From assembly GCA_040954595.2 (NCBI GenBank), contig CM082577.2, positions 19,840,001 through 19,904,000 on the forward strand: a DNA stretch of 64,000 bases, written 5' to 3'. The notes beneath the pieces were generated by a model. That model did no database searches. It was not told the origin of the DNA and was given only the letters and a program-made list of their open reading frames with translations. The DNA is from Balanoglossus misakiensis. Its lineage: Eukaryota; Hemichordata. Below, piece by piece: positions 23,691 to 34,320 of the stretch (position 1 is its first letter; every line of letters starts with the position of its first letter). Position numbers and translations under genes: made by a program.

Positions 23691-24513
23691 CGTTTTCTTG
23701 TGAAGTTGGACCTCTGCAAAGGGAAACAGAGGGATATATTCAAGGGGTTTTGAATTATTTTGAGGATTTGAAATTCTTTGTATAGGAAATTAAGCCATCT
23801 TCAAATCCAAATGTTTGGACAGAGAGGGACTTGGTTTGCCAAATTGTTTACGATTGTATCACACAAACCATGTACCTAGCCTGGATGAAACTCCAAAGAC
23901 CAATGATCATTTAACCATTGCACACATAAAATGCACAGGTCACCAAACGTATACCAAAACGGTATGTGTTTCTGCACTGTTTTCTAAATATGGAATTTGT
24001 GTCGCACATGAAATATGCAGTGCCTAAAATGATTTAAAATATATCGCAGTCCGTCCCAATGTGTGTCATCAGATTATAAAATACAATGTATGTAATTGTC
24101 AGCTCTGCCTTCTTACAAGTGGACATTATTACAAGTAGATTTATATCTTGCAATCTTGCTATCTATGGCTAGAAAGTGTGTCCTATGCTTGACAATAACT
24201 GTGTCTTTTGTTTCTGTAAGAATGTACGATCAGTAAATTTGAAAGTATCGTCATTTCTTTTAATTGTGGATTTTTGGTTGCTCATGTATATGTATAATGA
24301 AAATCCATAATAAAATATTACCGTGCTCGTTCATGAAATACAAGTCGATAACTGAAAACAAATGCTGAGACAGCTGACAAAATCGCTGACAAGTGTGATC
24401 AATGTGATCCCAGGTCCTCCAGGTGTGTGTGATTCTATTTCTCACACGACCACAAATTAAGTCAAATTCGCATGAGAAACATTGAACAATTGACTGTGTA
24501 ACTCATCTGCCAA
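23691..24513. other. Intergenic, nothing recognised
   Basis: No repeat match, splice-supported exon or RNA gene was seen. Confidence 0.4.
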
Positions 24514-25294
24514 GGCTGCATACACAAACACCTCTGGAGGATGGGGGAAGAATTCAATTTTTTTTACCGCTAATTTTCACATGCCCCCCATACACAACCG
24601 GAAATATTTTCAAATCCCCCCCTTCCGAACTACTAAAATTTTGAAATCCCCCCCCCCCCCATTTTCTTTCACAGAGCAAAACACATCACCTATCTATCTT
24701 GTAAAAAAGAAAAACAGTGCTTCCATGAAAAGAATTTGAAACTGATGTTTCCCCTCATCAGTATCAGTGGGTATTAAAACTGAACATTGTTTTTATTTTT
24801 TAAGTATTTGTATTCTGTGTTGGGAGACATTGTAAACCGAGAATTGAAGGGAGTGGGTGTGGGAGGGGGTGTCCCCCTCCTACGTAAGAAAATTTTATAA
24901 AATACAGAGCTCAAAGCTGCATTTTAATGAACCCGGCAAAAGCAAATTAACTCAACTACCGGTATGTTGGGGAGGACAAATTTAACCGTCGCCGCTCAAA
25001 GTTATCATACGGTGGGGGCAAGTCCCCTGACCTGGGACACTAGACAAACCAGTCAATGATTGAAAGGTGTTGATGAATGGAGGGTGTGGGAGGGGGTGTC
25101 CCCCTCCCACATTAGAAAATTTTGTAAAATAAAGGGCGCGAAACTGCATTTTTGTGGACTCAAAATAAATATTTAGTCGTCAAAGTTTTCAAGTCCCCCC
25201 CCCTTTCAGTCCCTAAATTATTTCAAATCCCCCCCTTACATACCCTCAATTTTTTCAACCCCCCCCCCCTCCAGAGGTGTTTGTGAATGCAGCC
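24514..25294. mobile_element. G/C-tract MITE, family with 'ggctgcat.cacaaacacc' TIR
   Basis: The 27-bp TIRs differ at one position: 'ggctgcatacacaaacacct' at the left against the complement of 'aggtgtttgtgaatgcagcc' at the right. C runs line the ends. The interior has the same 'gtgtccccctcc' and 'aaaattttgtaaaataaag' phrases as the 'agggaccgttcag' family in reverse. A short CCAA flank repeats on both sides. Confidence 0.7.
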
Positions 25295-27300
25295 CAAGTA
25301 GTTCCTTTCTGTCCATGTATTACACATCGCGCCATTGGATAACATTTAGCATACGTCATAGTACGTTTTACCAGCCAAACAACACTCAAATTATATAGAG
25401 CTTTAGATCCTATGAACGTGGAATCAGTTTGTTCTCACACTCTCGATCTCACACTCCTAGGGGCCAGGAGGGTAAGAAAGAAAGATTCCTCATATTTTGC
25501 TGAACTCAAATGATTATGTAGTGAATTTTGCACCATCACTGATCTCTATAGCCATCACACTCTGACTGAAATGTAGATGAGGCTATATATGCCCTAAATC
25601 GATCTTGTAAAATTTCTTGTAATTAGGACATAAGTGAAATCATAACGTAAGTTTGATGTATGTTTTTCAGAATTTGCTGCATGCAGTTTTATACCCACTC
25701 AGTGTGAATGACCTGTAGAAGTGTGATTGGATCTGACCATTTTAGCAGAAATTTGACATATAGTCAGAGTTGGTCATGAGTGTGACCAACACAATCATGC
25801 ACAATGTAACATGCAGTTTAAATGTGATAGAGGCAATTATTATGTCCCACTCTACATCAAGATTTTTGTCAAAATTCATAAAAGCACAAGTGACTTTTAT
25901 CACTGACACCATCCCACAGATCACCATGGACAAAAATTGACTTTCAATCTTTGCAATGTCCTATCTCAGTAATCTTTCCTCTTGTGTTTCTTGCAGTCAA
26001 CTTTGTAACAAAATAACAATTTCCTTTTTTCTTATTTCTGTTTCTCAAGTATAAACTGTTTTACTGCAAACACAAAGACAGCAAGAGTTATCGTGTTATG
26101 TATTCAAGTTGCAAGTTCTAATTAAAAGAAGGTTATTGTCACTACTTTGGTCTGTGACTTTGAATGCAAATCTTGCTGAAATGTACCTTTGTAATTAACA
26201 ATTCGTTATGTATTTGTACATGTGTTATACATTTGAAATTTACAGCTCCTCTTCAGTGCCTTAGATAGATTGTTTTTAAAGTTTGTCTTTAATCAAACAT
26301 GACTGATTTTTCGTTTTTGATTAATTTTCTTTTTATGTGCAGTGTTTGTTGTGCATGTGTGTGCTTGATCTTTGTGGAGTATTTCATGTTTGGCTGTTCC
26401 CACCTTCACAGACTTTTCTTCCAAAATCAACGTTTTTACCACGTGTAAAAAAAACTGTTTTGGGTTCAAAGGAGTATTACTATCCAAGTTATTGCCAACT
26501 TTCACATAATTAGAAACTTTTGTAATGGTTTCCCTATCCATCCATTATCATGTACCCACAATTTTTCGAGTGCCAAGACATTTTTGGCTTCAGTTGTTTT
26601 ATTATGAAGACTTGATTACATTGTGCATATTTTGTATTCAAAATTATAAACTCTGTGTTACGTTAAGCTTCATATATTTGATGATTGAAGATCACTGATA
26701 CTGGGAAGAAATAGCTGAGCATAGTTGTGTGAATGTGACACAGTTTGTGCCTGAAGGGCCATGACCAGAAAATGAATAAATGTGTTCCAGAAAGTAACTT
26801 GTTTTATTTTTCTAGCCTTCTCTGGCTGAATTTTGTTTTCATTGAAATTTGCTGGCAAACCAGAAACCAGTAGGTACTTTGCGGCTACAGTATATTTTCA
26901 CAGATGGAGGGGATCAACCAGCTAGCCTCCACGGCCATACCTCGCGATGTACATAGCAAGTAGCAAAGAATTGTTGGTCAACTTCACTTTCACACTTGTT
27001 TTGGTGACATTTTATGTTTTTAAAGCCCCTACAACTTTTGAAAAATTATGACATTTCAAACTGTACTTATATTAACCCTGGAGATGTATGCACTGACGTA
27101 TGAGTGCATATGCAACTTGAGTTTAACCAAATAAATAATAAAACTTTGCCTCAAAGGAATATGGTTACCACCATGGGAAAATGCAAAATGCAATGAAAAT
27201 GTTGCATTTCCCACTATGAAACTTCATAAACAAAGCACGAAATACATGGAAGTAAATGTACTCCACTGAGACATTACATTTTTCATGCAGCAATGTTTAA
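25295..27300. other. Intergenic, nothing recognised
   Basis: A+T-rich sequence with short ORFs only; no splice-supported exons or clear repeats. Confidence 0.4.
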
Positions 27301-27307
27301 CATATTC

Positions 27308-27412
27308 GGTCCCATTTGGTATGTATAGATACCCTGGGACCTTATGGAATCAGTTGCATCTGTCTGTCTGTATGTATGTATGTATGCATGCATGCATGTA
27401 TGTATGTACGAA
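27308..27412 (+). repeat. R1 head fragment with TATG microsatellite
   Basis: Hairpin 'ggtcccatttggtatgta' ... 'ccctgggacc', then 'cttatggaatcagttgca' and (TGTA/TGCA)n. The Penelope-like remnant begins inside this microsatellite, and a (TATG)n tract resumes at 28328-28380. Confidence 0.6.
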
Positions 27413-27414
27413 CT

Positions 27415-28120
27415 ACGCTACGAACCAACAAACACCACAAATAAAAGAAGAAACAGACAAAGAAACAACATCATCTGGTACAACCAACAAAAACGTCAGC
27501 ACCAACATCGGACAGAAATTCCTCCTCCTCATAGACAAATGCTTCCCACAAGACAACAAACTCAGGAAAATATTCAACAGGAACACGATGAAAATTAGCT
27601 ACAGCTGTATGAACAACACGAAGCAGATCATCGACAACCACAACAAACGCATCATACGACAACAACACAGACGAGACCGACAACATCAAGACTTGCAACT
27701 GCCGACAAAAGGACAAATGCCCGCTCGACGGTAACTGCCTCCAAAACTTCGTCATCTACCAGGCCACAGTTACGCGCACAGACAGCAACACCTCAGGATA
27801 CATACGTCGGACTTACCGAGAACGACTTCAAAACAAGATACAGAAACCACACTTCATTTTTCCGACTCGCACGCTCCAGGAACTCCACTGAACTCAGCAA
27901 ACATATTTGGACTCTGAAGGACAACGACATCGCCCACACTATTTCATGGAAAATTTTAGCCAAAGCCAAACCATACAACAGCGCAACCAAACGGTGCAAC
28001 CTCTGCTTAACAGAGAAATTTATTATCATTCGCAACCCAGAAATTTCCGCACTCAATAAAAGAAACGAACTTGTGTCCTCTTGTCGACACAGACACAAAG
28101 CATTGCTACGCAACAACTAA
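27415..28120 (+). pseudogene. Penelope-like retroelement C-terminal region with GIY-YIG endonuclease (5' truncated, frameshifted)
   Basis: Three frames in succession give one recognisable protein end. The first reads [20 protein letters not shown] and KISYSCMNN. The second reads [15 protein letters not shown] and VIYQATVT. The third, from 27800, reads YVGLTENDFKTRYRNH, ELSKHIWTLK and CNLCLTEKF, ending ALLRNN at TAA 28118-28120. This is the linker, Cys-rich knuckle and GIY-YIG nuclease order of Penelope-like elements (the GIY strand is degenerate IYQ, YIG is YVG, then catalytic Arg and Glu). The reverse-transcriptase part is absent, and two frameshifts (about 27655 and 27800) show it is inactive. 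Confidence 0.8.
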
Positions 28121-28244
28121 ATCTAGAAACTCCCCACACACCAGCTATACACATTGTTATGCAAAACGGCCCACCCCAACTTACATTCAACCACCTGTGT
28201 ACCTGCATAAAAACGCGCCTTCCCCCTTGCATTTTCGCCAGTTT

Positions 28245-28294
28245 GATCTCCTGATGAGTGAGTCTAGTGACTCACGAAACAGCGTTGTAGAGAT
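28245..28294 (+). ncRNA. Type I hammerhead ribozyme (retroelement-encoded)
   Basis: Core CTGATGA (28251-28257) is followed by stem II GTGAGTC/GACTCAC (7 bp, loop TAGT), then GAAA (28276-28279). Stem III is ACA/TGT (28279-28281 with 28286-28288) with loop GCGT. The cleavage nucleotide is A28289 (triplet GTA). Stem I is ATCTC (28246-28250) with GAGAT (28290-28294). All conserved core bases are present and every helix pairs. Hammerheads are known in the terminal repeats of Penelope-like elements, and this one lies 125 bases after the Penelope-like ORF end, which fits. It would self-cleave the element's RNA after 28289. Confidence 0.8.
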
Positions 28295-28327
28295 TTTACC
28301 GCCTTTCGTTTCTCCTACTACCCTTCT

Positions 28328-28380
28328 TTATGTATGTATGTTTGTATGTATGTGTGTATGTATGTATGTATGTATGTATT
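28328..28380. repeat. (TATG)n microsatellite
   Basis: About 12 TATG-type units flanking the 3' side of the Penelope-like remnant; the matching tract on the 5' side is at 27368-27410. Confidence 0.85.
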
Positions 28381-28393
28381 AAGGATGTAAACA

Positions 28394-29385
28394 TTGAAAA
28401 TACCGCTGATAAAAAACAAGTGGACACACTCATCACAGAATTTAAAAAAAACATTAACTGCTGCTGTTAATGTAATGTGTATGTCAAAACATAACTTCTA
28501 CTACCCAAATTTAATTTTAACAGAAAAAAATCTAAAGGAAATCGAAGATGAAATTGTAAGTAATATAAGACATTGGTTTGACTTGAACCAATCATTATCA
28601 AGATCCTTCTTTTTTACTCTAAAATCAGCTGGTGGAATGGGGTTAATTAACCCACATATCATGTATTATTATACACCTACTGCTGTAACCTATGGAGTTC
28701 CGTAATACAATAATTCACGGTATCACCGTACAATAATTATTCAAATGAGGACGCGGAGTCCAATAACACCAGGGTTATTGGACGCATCATGACTTTGACC
28801 TCACATATAGTGATCAATGTAAACAATGATGATATTAACCCTACTCTGACAAAAATTTATATAAAAAGTACACAGCCGTTATTAAACAAAATTATTGGTG
28901 ACCCAAGATGCGAAATAAGTCAAAATCCTCGATGAAATTTCAGTCGAAGGAATCTGCGAACGAACTGGCGAGCGCGTTCATTTCAAGTTCCAGAACGAGC
29001 TCAGCGCAAGCAGCGTAGAACGTCGCGCGTGAGACAGGCAGTTCGACACTAGCATCACCTGATGCGCGAGGTGAAGGCGCGTTCGATATGCAAATTACAT
29101 CATGGCGGCGTCTGAAAACTAGAAAGTCCGATAGCGGCCTATTTATTCTTTATCGTTCATCAAGGATGTCCGGAAAAGGTGTATAATAATAAGGTTATTC
29201 ACAAAATACCGGGATTTATGTCCGAGTACATCGTACGCTTCGGTATTGTCCTCGACGCTGCGCGTCTCGGACAATACCTGCGCGGTACGATATACTTGGA
29301 CATAAATCCCGCTATTTTGTGAATAACCTTATATTATGCCAAACACTATTTATCAGTTATGAATGATGACGAACGTTCTGGCATA
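28394..29385 (+). pseudogene. Reverse-transcriptase thumb-region fragment, split by a 662-bp element
   Basis: The frame from 28394 reads NLKEIEDEIVSNIRHW, then SLSRSFFF and GGMGLINPHIMYY. This matches the region after the RT catalytic core in several non-LTR retroelements (x-GG-x-GL-x-NP). It stops being protein-like at 28670, where a foldback element begins. After removal of 28670-29337 the frame resumes at GCC 29338 and reads AKHYLSVMNDDERSG. Only this fragment of the retroelement is present. Confidence 0.6.
28670..29331. mobile_element. 662-bp composite foldback element, copy A (TSD TATTAT)
   Basis: It starts 'tatacacctactgctg' and ends 'gtgaataacctta'. It is flanked by TATTAT on both sides (28664-28669, 29332-29337). 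The first 520 bp end in 'aggtgtataataat', an inverted repeat of the start. The last 140 bp are a palindrome with arms 'aaggttattcacaaaata' and a near-palindromic core 'ggtattgtcc..ggacaatacc'. Copy B is at 49150-49790. No ORF. Confidence 0.75.
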
Positions 29386-29389
29386 TATA

Positions 29390-29660
29390 CCGCAACCGTG
29401 CCGCAACAGACTCCACTGATCACCAGATAATATCAAACTCCCTGTTTACTTTACTTTTGCGGTATATGCGCCGCAAAAGGCTCCACTGATCACCAGTAGT
29501 ACAAGACACTCTGTGTTTACTTAAATGTTGCGGCATACGTGCCGCAAAAGGCTTGACTGATCGCCAGAAGTGTGCCGGTACTGGCGACCATCGGCGAATA
29601 GTCGCCACAATTTTGCGGTCAGAATTTTATGTGCCGCACCTTCGCCGCATGTTTGCCGCA
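29390..29660. repeat. Tandem array of about 70-bp units (ccgcaaaaggctccactgat)
   Basis: 'ctgatcaccag' recurs at 29415, 29485 and 29556, each within a unit containing 'ccgcaa' and 'ctccactgatcaccag'. Three full units and a decayed fourth are present. Confidence 0.7.
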
Positions 29661-29937
29661 AAAAAACAACTTCGTAAGGGAGTAGCTAGTATTATTGCCC
29701 CATCATGTGACATACATAATTCTGTCATCACAGATGACAAAATTCATTTTGAATGTGTCGGAACACTATATCTAAGAGATGTGAAATACATAAAATTACT
29801 GAAAAGAGAAAGCAAAATCACAAATGGTGCATTTGATATATAATCGCAGATTGCTTGTCCCACAAAGACTGGGCCATAAACTTTCACAGTGACAATGACG
29901 ACAACAGCTGTGATGCTGATGATGATAATGACGACAA

Positions 29938-29938
29938 C

Positions 29939-29978
<40 letters not shown>

Positions 29979-29979
29979 G
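29938..29979. repeat. (GAT)n microsatellite
   Basis: About 14 perfect GAT units in a longer GAT/GAC-like region (29895-29980). Confidence 0.9.
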
Positions 29980-30164
29980 GAGGGTGGATGAGGAAAAGGA
30001 AGAGGAGGGGAGTGGTGACCATCATGGGGATGGGTAGAATGCATTGTTTTACAGTAGTAGCAGTAACAGTACATTAATAGCTATGACAGCATACTAGTAC
30101 ATGTATAAATAAACCGAACCCTTATGAAAATATAGAGTTATAGGCCTTGTCGCGATATATTGCA

Positions 30165-31270
30165 GCAGCTCTACAGCAGGTTTGCTGCAGCTCTACAGCA
30201 GGTAGACGCAGCAGAGCCGTTTTTTCGCATGCAAATTAGGTGATTCTGCAGAGCTGCGGCAGAGACTGCCGCATCCTTGCCGCAGCCAGTACATACGCTA
30301 CAGAAATGCTGCAGCCCTGCCGCACTGACAGCTCTGCAATAGGTTTGTTGCAGCTCTGCAGCAGTTATTAACGTGGAGATGCGGCAGAGCCGTTTTTTCA
30401 CATGCAAATTAGGTTATTTCATGGTGGCCGGCAACAGTTGCTGCCAGAAACTGATCTGTTCTGATCGTTGGACAGGGCCAACCAACACCAATCGGCATCA
30501 TCAACCAAACCCAGCCCTGCCCGTAAATGCCTGAATAAGTTCAGCCATAAAAATATCTCAACATCGATCATCAACATCACTACATTACTCAAATAACAAG
30601 TTACGAATAAATCCAGTAAAATATGTGTCAACAATCAATGTTTAAAAAATGTAATGCCTGCCTAGCTTGAACTTGAAGAAACTTGGGATCTATCATCTAG
30701 CGGTCTTCCCTTTCCAAGTTCTGTAAAATATTTTCAGATGTACACTAGGATGATCAGTGTCTTCTACTGACCTCCGTGTTGGCATCTGGTACATCCAAAA
30801 GCATTAAATGAAAGACAGTCCACCTGGACATACTCATGATGTGGCAGCTAGCTGGAGACACTTGTAGTTTGAAGCTTGCAAGTTTAGAAAATGGCGGCAA
30901 AATGACTTTGGCCAATTACTAGCTTTGTTTCACATCACCTGATATCCATTAAGGTCAACCTAAGTTGGAGATCATAAAAAGGTTAATTCTTGTGTCCCTG
31001 CATGGATTTGTACCTTCTTGCATCATTTCTGCATAGAGAAAAGCCTGGCATCTTTGCGGCTACTTTGCGGCAAGCTCTTGTGTCCTTATTGCAAGGATTA
31101 CCACCTCTACTGTAGAGCCACATTTAGTTGCGACCTGCCGCATTGCCTCTGCTGCAGAGACACTCTCTGCGAATACACCACAGCGTGTCTGCAAGAGCAC
31201 CACAATGCCTTCACAGCAGAACTGCTGCAGAGCTGCTGCAGGCTGCTGCAGAGCTGCTGCTTTGTTGGCA
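30165..31270. repeat. CTGCAG/CTGCCGCA-rich repeat region
   Basis: Dense CTGCAG and GCGGCA motifs at 30165-30420 and again at 31030-31270. A direct repeat ('gcagagccgttttttc' ... 'catgcaaattaggt') lies at 30212 and 30386. The middle (30430-31020) is plain sequence. Probably two ends of one degraded element or related subrepeats; no gene. Confidence 0.5.
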
Positions 31271-31979
31271 TTTTTGTAAGGGTTTGCACAAGCAATGACT
31301 CCCCAAATTTTGCCGTATTCGCTGTCGATGACCGTAATAATATCACAAAACAGTCAAAATAAATGGGCCAAAGTCCTGTTTTTGTTAGGCCTAAAATAAA
31401 TAAAATAGGGGTCTAAACTTGCTCATCTGTTGCTTTACCAACAATCAAACAAACAGTTTATGTTCCTCCCAAACTCAATGATGCTTTTCATTGCAATTAC
31501 ACATTTTCAATTCAGTAGGACTGTAAAAGCTTATGTCTGAGATCTGTATAGCAGAAGTTCTCCGCTAAAGGTGCCAAGATATGTAGGTGAGCCTACACTC
31601 GGAAGAAAATATAAAATTTAACCATCGCAAGCGGGAGGAGTGTTAAGATCGCAACTTGTTAAATATGAAGTTCTGTACAGCTATGATATACGAAAAGTAA
31701 CTACATGTATATATGTACAGAAAAAAAATGTACCTAAATAATATGACTATGGTCTGCCCCCCCCCCCCCCCCGCCCCCTGCCATAGAAAGGTGAACGGGT
31801 AGGTGTCGCCCCCTTAAATATATAATGAATGGGTCTTTTTAAAAAAACCTAAACATGGGTCGACTTTTCATATGAAAAATCCCCGAACATGGGTCGGAAA
31901 CACAACAAACGTCCCTAAACGATAAAAACTTCAAGACCCCGCTCAAGACCCACCCATCAGCACAGGCACCACCAATGTT
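31271..31979. other. Intergenic; C-tract element remnant
   Basis: A long C run (about 31757-31773) and 'aaacatgggtcg' direct repeats suggest a decayed C-tract MITE. No gene was seen. Confidence 0.4.
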
Positions 31980-32152
31980 TAGACTCTCTCACAGCCCACG
32001 GTTCGCTACAACAAGCTCTTCACTGACGCGCCCTCAACCGTTTGGCAAGGGAGAAGCACCGTTTGGTGTTGTGTAGGGAACCTCTCGCCGGGCACACATG
32101 CAATCAGACCATAAGCCTGCATGGATGGCGAGAGGGGCTGTGAGAGAGTCTA
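31980..32152. repeat. Foldback element with perfect 18-bp TIR
   Basis: 'tagactctctcacagccc' at 31980-31997 is exactly complementary in reverse to 32135-32152. The interior is 137 bp without an ORF. Confidence 0.7.
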
Positions 32153-32394
32153 CACCGAAGTTGCGCTTTAATAATAGACAAGTGACCGATCGGTCAAAAG
32201 AGCTCTGCTGACTTTAACAGTCAGTGTAACCTGGGCAATGATATAAATACACTAGGTTTTAATTCATAACAATTGTATTCTATTGAACAAAACCAAACAG
32301 ACATCACAAGTATTTATCCAAATTCAGCTTGATTCATTGTGCTAAAGAAAGAAAGAATTGAATCCTAAAGAACAACATCAAAAGGAAGCACCAA

Positions 32395-33115
32395 GGTTCT
32401 AATTTGCATATTCATGACCCCATCAAAAATCCAATAACAAAATCAGGTAGGGGCACCATAACACACATTCCTACCAAATTTCAGCTCCATCGTACATGTA
32501 GTTATGGAGAAGAAGATTTTTGGCCAAAAATTCTAGTTTTAGATCTAATTTGCATATTTATGACCCCATCATATCCAAATTAACAAACTCTGGTAGGGGC
32601 ACCATAACACACATTCCTACCAAATATCAGCTCCATCGTACATGTAGTTATGGAGAAGAAGATTTTTGACCAAAAATTCTATTTTTAGATCTAATTTGCG
32701 TATTTGTGACCCCATCATATCCAAATTAACAAAATCAGGTAGGGGCACCATAACACACATTCCTACCAAATATCAGCTCCATCGTACATGTAGTTATGGA
32801 GAAGAAGATTTTTGACCAAAAATTCTATTTTTAGATCTAATTTGCATATTTATGACCCCATCAAATCCAAATTTACAAAATCAAGTAGGGGCACCATAAC
32901 ACACATTCCTACCAAATTTCAGCTCCATTGTACATGTAGTTGTGGAGAAGAAGATTTTTACCAAAACTTCTATTTTTAGATCAAATTTGCATATTCATGA
33001 CCCCATCAAATCCAAATTAACAAAATCAGTTAAAGGCACCATAACACACATTCCAACCAAATTTCAGCTAAATATGCCAAGTTGTTTATTAAAGAAGAAG
33101 ATTGAAATACAAAAA
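32395..33115. repeat. 146-bp tandem repeat, five copies
   Basis: 'ggggcaccataacacacatt' recurs at about 32450, 32596, 32742, 32888 and 33034, a spacing of 145-146 bp. Units also share 'aatttgcatatt', 'atgaccccatca' and 'ggagaagaagatttttg'. The last unit is diverged and leads into a 'gacggacgacggacgg' tail. Confidence 0.85.
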
Positions 33116-33159
33116 GTTGACGGACGACGGACGGACTCTTATCAACCTACTTCTACAGC

Positions 33160-33582
33160 TCAGCTGACACAAGTGACAGCAGAACTAAAAAGGGGAAGGT
33201 GTGACACGGGAACGTTATTCAACGTGAAAAACAATCACAGGCACCGCCGTAGTTGTGCTTACAGTATTAAAGCGCAAGTGCGGGGGTCGGGCCTCGGGGT
33301 CTACGGCCGACCGTGCGCGTGGGTGTGTGATCCATACCCCGCGCGGCTCTCCGATGAGGGCATGCGCTGCGCTGCAGTACCGTGACCCGGGGTGACCCCG
33401 CTGGAGGGCTGAAACGTGGCAACCAGTGTCTTCAGTCTTGTCCATTTCATCATTTATTTTAGTAGAAGATGTCCATGACAACACAAGAAAATACAAAGAA
33501 ACATTAAATTATAAGTAGTTCACATCATCACAAAGTCTCCAACAAAATCCTGCTGCCTTGACCTGATTCCAACTTCACTAAT
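33160..33582. other. Retroelement-tail-like sequence, unassigned
   Basis: A G+C-rich stretch (33240-33420) unlike its surroundings, ending 'ggagggctgaaacgtggcaa'. The last part resembles tails seen after retroelement ORFs, but no domain or ribozyme core can be supported. Confidence 0.3.
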
Positions 33583-34320
33583 TAAGGGAGCATTCGTTTT
33601 TTACAGGGAGGGGGGGGGGGCCGGTGGAATTTGAGTCGCCGACTAAATGTAAAAGGCAACCCCCCCTGGAAATTACTTTTCTAAAATGTGACCCCCCCCC
33701 CAAAAAAAAAAGTTTATCCACCGGATTAAACTTATCATGGACACAGCGCTCCCATGAAAAGAATTTGAAACCGATGTTTCCCCTCATCAGTGGGTAGTAA
33801 AACTGAACATTGTTTTTATTTTTTAAGTATTTGTATTCTGTGTTGGGAGACATTGTAAACCGAGAATTGAAGGGGGTGGGTTTGGGAGGGGGTGTCCCCC
33901 TCCCACGTAAGAAAATTTTATAAAATACAGAGCTCAAAGCTGCATTTTAATGAACCCAGCAAAAGCAAATTAACGTCGCCGCTCAAAGTTATCATGGGGT
34001 GGGGGCAAGTCCCCTGACCTGGGACACTAGATAAACCAGTCAATGATTGAAAGGTGCTGATGAATGGAGGGGGTGGGTGTGGGAGGGGGTGTCCCCCTCC
34101 CACATTAGAAAATTTTGTAAAATAAAGGACGCGAAACTGCATTTTTGTGGACTCAAAATAAATATTTAGCCGTCAAAGTTTTCAAGTCCCCCCTTTCAGT
34201 CCCTATATAATAATCCCTTGATTATAAAATTTGTCCCCCCCTAAAAACTGCTTTGTAAAAGTAAACCCCCCCCTGATTTCCACCGGCCCCCCCCCCTCCC
34301 TGTAAAAAACGAATGCTCCC
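33583..34320. mobile_element. G/C-tract MITE, family with 'agggagcattcgtttttta' TIR
   Basis: The ends are 'ttagggagcattcg' type: left 'aagggagcattcgttttt', right 'aaaaacgaatgctcccta'. The interior shares 'ggaggggg', 'gtgtccccctcccac' and 'tttatcaccaacc'-like phrases with 24514-25294. The right end abuts the LINE fragment starting at 34321. Confidence 0.7.

Noticed and set aside
27471-28116. Minus-strand ORFs over the Penelope-like remnant
   Set aside because: Antisense of the recognised retroelement protein; no independent domain or splice signals.
29744-30077. Open frames with poly-Ile, poly-His, poly-Asp and poly-Met
   Set aside because: All are translations of the (GAT)n microsatellite in different frames.
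31018-31362. 114-codon frame rich in Cys and Leu
   Set aside because: Falls in the CTGC/CTGCAG repeat, which produces Cys/Leu/Gln-rich frames on both strands.
32942-33385. 147-codon open frame
   Set aside because: Spans the last 146-bp tandem units and a G+C-rich patch; composition changes abruptly and no domain is visible.
33340-33420. Possible ribozyme or retroelement tail (ccgatgaggg ... ctgaaacgtgg)
   Set aside because: The first core box is CCGATGAG rather than CTGATGA, and no consistent stems I-III could be drawn.
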